This document shows positions 46,799 through 50,046 of a stretch of 50,046 bases of DNA, piece by piece; position 1 is the stretch's first letter, and every line of letters begins with the position of its first letter. The notes beneath the pieces are model-generated. The model saw only the letters and a program-made list of their open reading frames with translations. It made no database searches and was not told the DNA's origin. This DNA is from a virus. The DNA is taken from positions 1 to 50,046 of the IMG/VR virus record IMGVR_UViG_3300028800_000135; one strand, 5' to 3'. The position numbers were made by a program, and so were the translations under genes.

Positions 46799-47620
46799 TT
46801 ACACCTTTTTTCCGTGCGTGATCTGCTTATTCAAAAGATCCTGAACTTCACCGAAGTCCACGTTGATATACTGAGAGGCCGGCGATCCAAAAGTGGAATG
46901 ATGCTGTTCGGCTTCTTGGAAGCCCTCTTCCTCGTCTTCCTCTTCGTCGAACTCCAGGGCTAACAGCTTGTCCTGAATTTCTTCGATCTCGTCATAGCGG
47001 CCACCTTCGAACATGCGCTGGACTTTTTCGTAGGTCGTTCCGACTTTTTTGAGATCGGCGTCTTCCATCATGTCGACCATCTCTTGGTAATACTCAGCCT
47101 CGCCAAGCGTCTCTCGCCAGTCGCCCTGTTGGAAAGCGGCTTTTACTGGCCGAATGGCGGCGACATCTTGATAAACGCCAGCCAGTTGAGGAAAAACCTC
47201 CAGATGCCTGGTCTCATGCTTGATGTGGTTATCGATCCGACCAACCCAGCCATGAGGCGTCAGCACAATGGCAACCGACCAACGCACCATCTCTGGGATG
47301 CCCCCGAGCGGCTCCTTAGTGGCAGTTGTCTCATCCCTGTAGGACCAGTTCTCCGGTCCAGGAATTCCACTTCCCAAAGGATGCCGGTGTAGCCATACCT
47401 TCATGTTCTTGCTATCAGACCGATCCATCAGCTTCAGCAGAAGATCGGTCGGGATCTCGGTATAAACCGTGTTGCCAATATTGCAGAGCACAAAGTCATA
47501 AACGACGATGTCTTCGCCCTTGATCTTGCAGAAGCCCATTCCTGAAAACTCCTGCGGCGCCGTGGCATTGGCAATCGCCAGCAGCTTGATCATCAGTGGA
47601 TCTTCGATCACTATCCTCAT
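46799..47620 (-). CDS. JAB/JAMM metallopeptidase
   Basis: This 273-residue protein has the JAMM active site: Glu24 (PQEFSGMG), HRHP with His78 and His80, and Ser93-x-x-Asp96 (NWSYRDE). Such enzymes cleave after a terminal Gly-Gly, either maturing the precursor modifier or removing it from targets. The C-terminal half adds a helical region and an acidic stretch (EFDEEEDEEEG). The start overlaps the E2-like stop (ATGA) with GGAGATC upstream. Confidence 0.85.
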   Translation of the reverse strand: MRIVIEDPLMIKLLAIANATAPQEFSGMGFCKIKGEDIVVYDFVLCNIGNTVYTEIPTDLLLKLMDRSDSKNMKVWLHRHPLGSGIPGPENWSYRDETTATKEPLGGIPEMVRWSVAIVLTPHGWVGRIDNHIKHETRHLEVFPQLAGVYQDVAAIRPVKAAFQQGDWRETLGEAEYYQEMVDMMEDADLKKVGTTYEKVQRMFEGGRYDEIEEIQDKLLALEFDEEEDEEEGFQEAEQHHSTFGSPASQYINVDFGEVQDLLNKQITHGKKV

Positions 47621-48381
47621 AAGATCTCCTTTGCGAAAGGATAATTCGCCGTGCCGATTGAAGATGTCAGCAGGGAATTGCCGTTATAACGCCCCAGATA
47701 AACGTACAGGGTGCGGAAAAGTTCAACGATATCGGCGGCCTGTCTGAGCGAATTGATGATCGGGCCGAACGAACCCCAGCAGGTCTTGGACTGCCACCAG
47801 TAAGACGAACTGGTCTCTTTACCGGCGTGATGGTGCGGATGCCGGGCATAATAACTGTTCTCCATGGAGACCGGGACAAAGTGCCAATAGCCTTCGCCCT
47901 TTGCTCCCGCCAGGAGATCGATAGGAACCATAACCTTGTAGCAGCCCATGTCCCACTTGGCAGTATGGATTTCGTAGGTGGGCTTCCTGGTTGGCCTTCT
48001 GACGCGTATTTCGTTTTCCAGAGTGACTGGCTTGGTGATCCCCACCAGATAGCGGTAGATATGAGGTTCTGTAGTCAGCGTATCTGAACCAAACAAAGTA
48101 GAAGAAATCGTCGCTTTGAAGCCTTCGATTTCCTCAAGCCTGAATTCGGTATAAGGCAGAGCGCGCAGGCGAGTTACAAAAGCATCCAAGCCGTCGCCTT
48201 TGATGATCTGACTGTGAGCCATGACGACCGGACCCATGTCTTTCATGAAGCACTTTCGCTGAATACCATCCAGGAACTCTGCGTCGTTCTTGATGGTCAT
48301 GATTTTGTTGTGTGAAATCTTGGTTACTTCCTGCATAAAATCGCTGGAAATGGTTGTTCTCGGAGCCGTAATTTTGATCAT
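47617..48381 (-). CDS. E2-like conjugating protein
   Basis: This 254-residue protein is recognised mainly by context and a C-terminal domain of about 100 residues. That domain has HPHHH (181-185) followed 16 residues later by KTCWGSF with Cys201 as candidate catalytic cysteine, then a helix, ADIVELFRTLYVYLG, and an Asn. This spacing mirrors the His-Pro, Cys and helix pattern of prokaryotic E2-like proteins, including the PRTRC B type. The N-terminal 120 residues are not recognised. GGAGG lies before the ATG, and a terminator separates it from the upstream modifier gene. Confidence 0.65.
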   Translation of the reverse strand: MIKITAPRTTISSDFMQEVTKISHNKIMTIKNDAEFLDGIQRKCFMKDMGPVVMAHSQIIKGDGLDAFVTRLRALPYTEFRLEEIEGFKATISSTLFGSDTLTTEPHIYRYLVGITKPVTLENEIRVRRPTRKPTYEIHTAKWDMGCYKVMVPIDLLAGAKGEGYWHFVPVSMENSYYARHPHHHAGKETSSSYWWQSKTCWGSFGPIINSLRQAADIVELFRTLYVYLGRYNGNSLLTSSIGTANYPFAKEIL

Positions 48382-48395
48382 AAATTCCTCCCTGC

Positions 48396-48425
48396 AAAAA
48401 AACGGGGCAGAGTTTCCCCTGCCCC
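48396..48425 (-). terminator. Terminator between modifier and E2-like genes
   Basis: Read on the minus strand, GGGGCAG (48425-48419) pairs with CTGCCCC (48410-48404) around an eight-base loop, followed by G and T7. It lies after the ubiquitin-like gene and before the E2-like gene, so part of the transcripts should end there. Confidence 0.85.
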
Positions 48426-48431
48426 TGTTTC

Positions 48432-48445
48432 TTCAGATGCCTGAA
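48432..48445. repeat. Palindromic repeat: TTCAGATGCCTGAA
   Basis: Strict match, intergenic, between the modifier gene stop and its terminator. Confidence 0.78.
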
Positions 48446-48448
48446 CGA

Positions 48449-48817
48449 CTAGCGAGCGCCGCCTTTGACGCTGCCGATGATGTTCAGGGTCGAGCCAGCC
48501 GGGACGATGTCGGCGCCCTGGATCTGCACGCCGTTCAGGAAGACGGTGTATTCGCCTTCGAAGCGCAGACCGGATGACAGCATGACCTGGGACAAGCTCT
48601 TGGGGCCATCGACCGGCACGTAGCGGTTGTCGCCGCCAGAAGTGCGGATGGTGACGACCTGATCTGGATCAGGCACGAAGCCAGCTTCCTCGGTCTCGCC
48701 GATGAAGTCGTTCAGTTCGCTGTCTTCAGCGGTTTCTTCGGTCTGCTCGGCGGAAGTTTCTTCGGGTTCTTCGCCTTCGAACGGATTGGTGTTGTTGTCG
48801 AATTCTTCGATTGCCAT
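48449..48817 (-). CDS. Ubiquitin-like modifier protein
   Basis: This 122-residue protein has an acidic, disordered N-terminal arm (1-50) and a beta-grasp-like domain (about 52-118): VVTIRTSGGDNRYVPV, a helix SLSQVMLSSG, YTVFLNGVQIQ and STLNIIGSVKGGAR. The end, Gly119-Gly120-Ala-Arg, matches a modifier precursor whose last two residues would be removed by the JAB peptidase to expose Gly-Gly. It is comparable to the small PRTRC protein C and ThiS-type folds, with a longer N-terminal arm. AAAGGAG precedes the ATG. It is the first gene after a consensus promoter. Confidence 0.75.
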   Translation of the reverse strand: MAIEEFDNNTNPFEGEEPEETSAEQTEETAEDSELNDFIGETEEAGFVPDPDQVVTIRTSGGDNRYVPVDGPKSLSQVMLSSGLRFEGEYTVFLNGVQIQGADIVPAGSTLNIIGSVKGGAR

Positions 48818-48847
48818 GGTGTTACTCCTTTTCTTGGGGGTAGATAG

Positions 48848-48876
48848 ATTTTACGATATAATGCCACATTTGTCAA
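48848..48876 (-). promoter_or_regulatory. Promoter of the modifier gene and early operon
   Basis: On the minus strand TTGACA (48876-48871), a 17-base spacer and TAAAAT (48853-48848) make a consensus-like promoter, leading directly to the ubiquitin-like gene. GTCAA/TTGAC inverted repeats at 48872-48885 overlap its -35 box. Confidence 0.82.
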
Positions 48877-48908
48877 TCGTTTGACTGATATTTGCATCAA
48901 TCAATTGT

Positions 48909-48937
48909 TTGCTTTTTGTGTCATTTTCGTTTATAAT
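48909..48937 (+). promoter_or_regulatory. Promoter of the probable terS gene
   Basis: TTGCTT (48909-48914), a 17-base spacer and a perfect TATAAT (48932-48937) point rightward to the gene at 48969. It is divergent from the modifier promoter. Confidence 0.75.
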
Positions 48938-48968
48938 ATTATTGCCGTTAGGCATTATTGGAGGGTCT

Positions 48969-49649
48969 ATGGAAGACGAGCCAACGTTGAAAACTCGCAA
49001 ACGCGGGTCATATAAAAATCAAAATGGCGAGAACGAGATCGTCGTCACTGGCGTTCTCGCAGACCGCATGATCGGCGGTAAGCGCCGGATGCAGTTGACC
49101 AAGGCAGAGCGCAGAGAACTAAAGCACAATCGCCTGGTCGAGAAAGCTGTCTCCTTATTTTTGGATATCGAGCAACCGCACTCTTGGAAAGAGATGGCGC
49201 TCGAACTGGGTATCTCGCAGCCAGCGCTCAAGGATCTGACAAAGACCCAGGAGTTTATGGATGCTTACTCTGCTTTTTATGTAGAGCTGGGTCATGATCC
49301 CCGCTTGAAAGCGTCGCAGGCTGCGGTTGCTGACATGCTGCCGACTGCCATCAATGCGCTGAAGACCATGTTATCCAGTTCCGCCACACGAGACACAGTC
49401 AAACTCAACATCATTCGGGAAGTGATCAAGCTGAATGGGATGGGTGCTCCTGAAACGAAGAACAACGACCGCCAAGAGCTGGCTGACTTCTTGAAAGGAG
49501 CCGGTGTCAACATCGAGAACATGAATGTGGCTGTGCCGCCGGACTACCTGAAGCACATGGCTAACGATGTCGTTGATGGGCAAGTTCGAGACGTGCCCGA
49601 TAGTCCCGCTCTCTCAGAAGGTTCTGAAGAAGAAACAGACGAGCCGTAG
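48969..49649 (+). CDS. terS: Probable terminase small subunit
   Basis: This 226-residue protein starts at 48969 after GGAGGG; an earlier in-frame ATG at 48909 overlaps the promoter. A basic N-terminal region is followed by a helix-turn-helix (SWKEMALELGISQPALKDL) and helices typical of phage TerS proteins (ASQAAVADMLPTAINALKTML), ending with an acidic tail (SEGSEEETDEP). It would recognise the packaging site. If the genome is circular, TerL lies about 5 kb ahead. A generic DNA-binding regulator is the alternative. Confidence 0.65.
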   Translation: MEDEPTLKTRKRGSYKNQNGENEIVVTGVLADRMIGGKRRMQLTKAERRELKHNRLVEKAVSLFLDIEQPHSWKEMALELGISQPALKDLTKTQEFMDAYSAFYVELGHDPRLKASQAAVADMLPTAINALKTMLSSSATRDTVKLNIIREVIKLNGMGAPETKNNDRQELADFLKGAGVNIENMNVAVPPDYLKHMANDVVDGQVRDVPDSPALSEGSEEETDEP

Positions 49650-50046
49650 TGTACTTCTCCAGCCTTGCTCGTTCGTGATTGTCCTTGCACAAGTCTTTTC
49701 GATCTTCGTAGTCTTTCTTGACACGCTCCATGCAAACTTCCAGGGGCGTGTCGAATTCTATATAGACCAAGTTATAGCCGTGGTATTCCGAGTAGTGCTC
49801 GATCCACTTGCGCTGGAACGAGCCTTCTTTGAAATAGGCTTCAACCACAAAGCTGTCGCCCTTTTCGAGCACCGGAACGATTTTCTCCAAGAGCATTGTG
49901 AAGGCCCGCTGGGGATCGATATCGCTGTTCTCAGCATAGATATCGGCGACATCAAAGGAAGGCAGATCTTTCAGCTTGGGATCGTTCAGACGCCGGAAGG
50001 TCTTCCCCGCTCCAGAGGGTCCAGAGAGAGCGTAAAGAGTTTTCAT
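49561..50046 (-). CDS. P-loop kinase-like protein
   Basis: This 161-residue protein begins Met-Lys-Thr-Leu-Tyr-Ala-Leu-Ser with the Walker A loop GPSGAGKT at residues 9-16. It resembles small nucleotide or polynucleotide kinases, with VVEAYFKEG and a strand VYIEFDTPLEVCMERV. The palindrome at 49985-49998 falls immediately after the loop and encodes Phe-Arg-Arg-Leu-Asn. The 3' end overlaps the probable terS gene by 89 bases in convergent orientation. The start codon is the last base triplet of the window, so the upstream ribosome site is not seen. Confidence 0.75.
   Translation of the reverse strand: MKTLYALSGPSGAGKTFRRLNDPKLKDLPSFDVADIYAENSDIDPQRAFTMLLEKIVPVLEKGDSFVVEAYFKEGSFQRKWIEHYSEYHGYNLVYIEFDTPLEVCMERVKKDYEDRKDLCKDNHERARLEKYTTARLFLLQNLLRERDYRARLELAHQRHR
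49985..49998. repeat. Palindromic repeat: TTCAGACGCCGGAA
   Basis: Strict match in the kinase gene directly after the Walker A codons. Confidence 0.75.

Noticed and set aside
2365-49998. Neisseria-type DNA uptake sequence
   Set aside because: The repeat shares GTCTGAA with Neisseria uptake words but is a self-overlapping palindrome and lacks the GCCGTCTGAA core; nothing else suggests that host.
1-50046. CRISPR arrays and tRNA genes
   Set aside because: No regularly spaced repeats, and no clover-leaf with TTCGANNCC arm and acceptor stem was found by eye; GTTCGA occurrences are inside genes.

Overview
The window is the genome, or nearly all of it, of a tailed double-stranded DNA bacteriophage with siphovirus-like architecture. 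It carries large terminase, portal, scaffold, a HK97-fold-like capsid protein, tail tube, tail assembly chaperones with a probable -1 frameshift, a 2459-residue tape measure and a large tail-tip protein. An XRE-type repressor gene and a tyrosine integrase suggest it is temperate. Genes start with ordinary Shine-Dalgarno sites, mostly GGAGG, and most are chained by ATGA or TAATG overlaps. I see no tRNA, rRNA or CRISPR array. Nothing in the sequence identifies the host. The last base of the window is the first base of a kinase start codon, so the window may be a permuted circular map or cut at a gene edge.

Layout. Bases 1-845 hold a 53-residue membrane peptide gene (minus strand) and a GC-rich, hairpin-dense stretch that looks like a structured RNA. 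Bases 846-29776 (plus strand) are the late region: LLH holin, nuclease-like genes, a small metallopeptidase, a C5 cytosine methyltransferase with a second gene embedded in another frame, thioredoxin, polynucleotide kinase, TerL, portal, phosphoesterase, GH25-type endolysin, head genes, tail genes and an XhlA-like lysis accessory. Bases 29808-37417 (minus strand) are a replication and recombination operon: DnaB helicase, Sak4-like ATPase, Fe-S RecB/Cas4-like nuclease, resolvase-like nuclease, N6-adenine methyltransferase and zinc-ribbon proteins. Bases 37418-37650 form a divergent control region with two consensus promoters. The repressor, a second hairpin-rich candidate RNA and the integrase follow on the plus strand. 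Bases 39636-48817 (minus strand) are a second early operon of many small proteins plus DnaG-type primase, MazG-like pyrophosphohydrolase and a deoxyribosyltransferase-like protein. A probable small terminase gene and a P-loop kinase close the window.

The most striking system is at 46151-48817: four consecutive genes for a ubiquitin-like protein ending in Gly-Gly-Ala-Arg, an E2-like protein with a candidate catalytic cysteine, a JAB/JAMM peptidase and an E1/ThiF-like adenylyltransferase. Together these are the parts of a ubiquitin-like conjugation pathway, resembling the PRTRC-type cassettes of bacterial plasmids but carried by a phage. The modifier gene has its own consensus promoter and is followed by a terminator, which predicts more modifier than enzyme.

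A second genome-scale signal is a palindromic 14-mer, TTCMGRYRYCKGAA, present in 24 strict copies spread across both arms, in genes (read in all three frames) and between genes. Two smaller signals are a 27-bp element placed identically upstream of two late genes, and the dual-coding region inside the cytosine methyltransferase. Functions below are from reading motifs by eye, with no database search.
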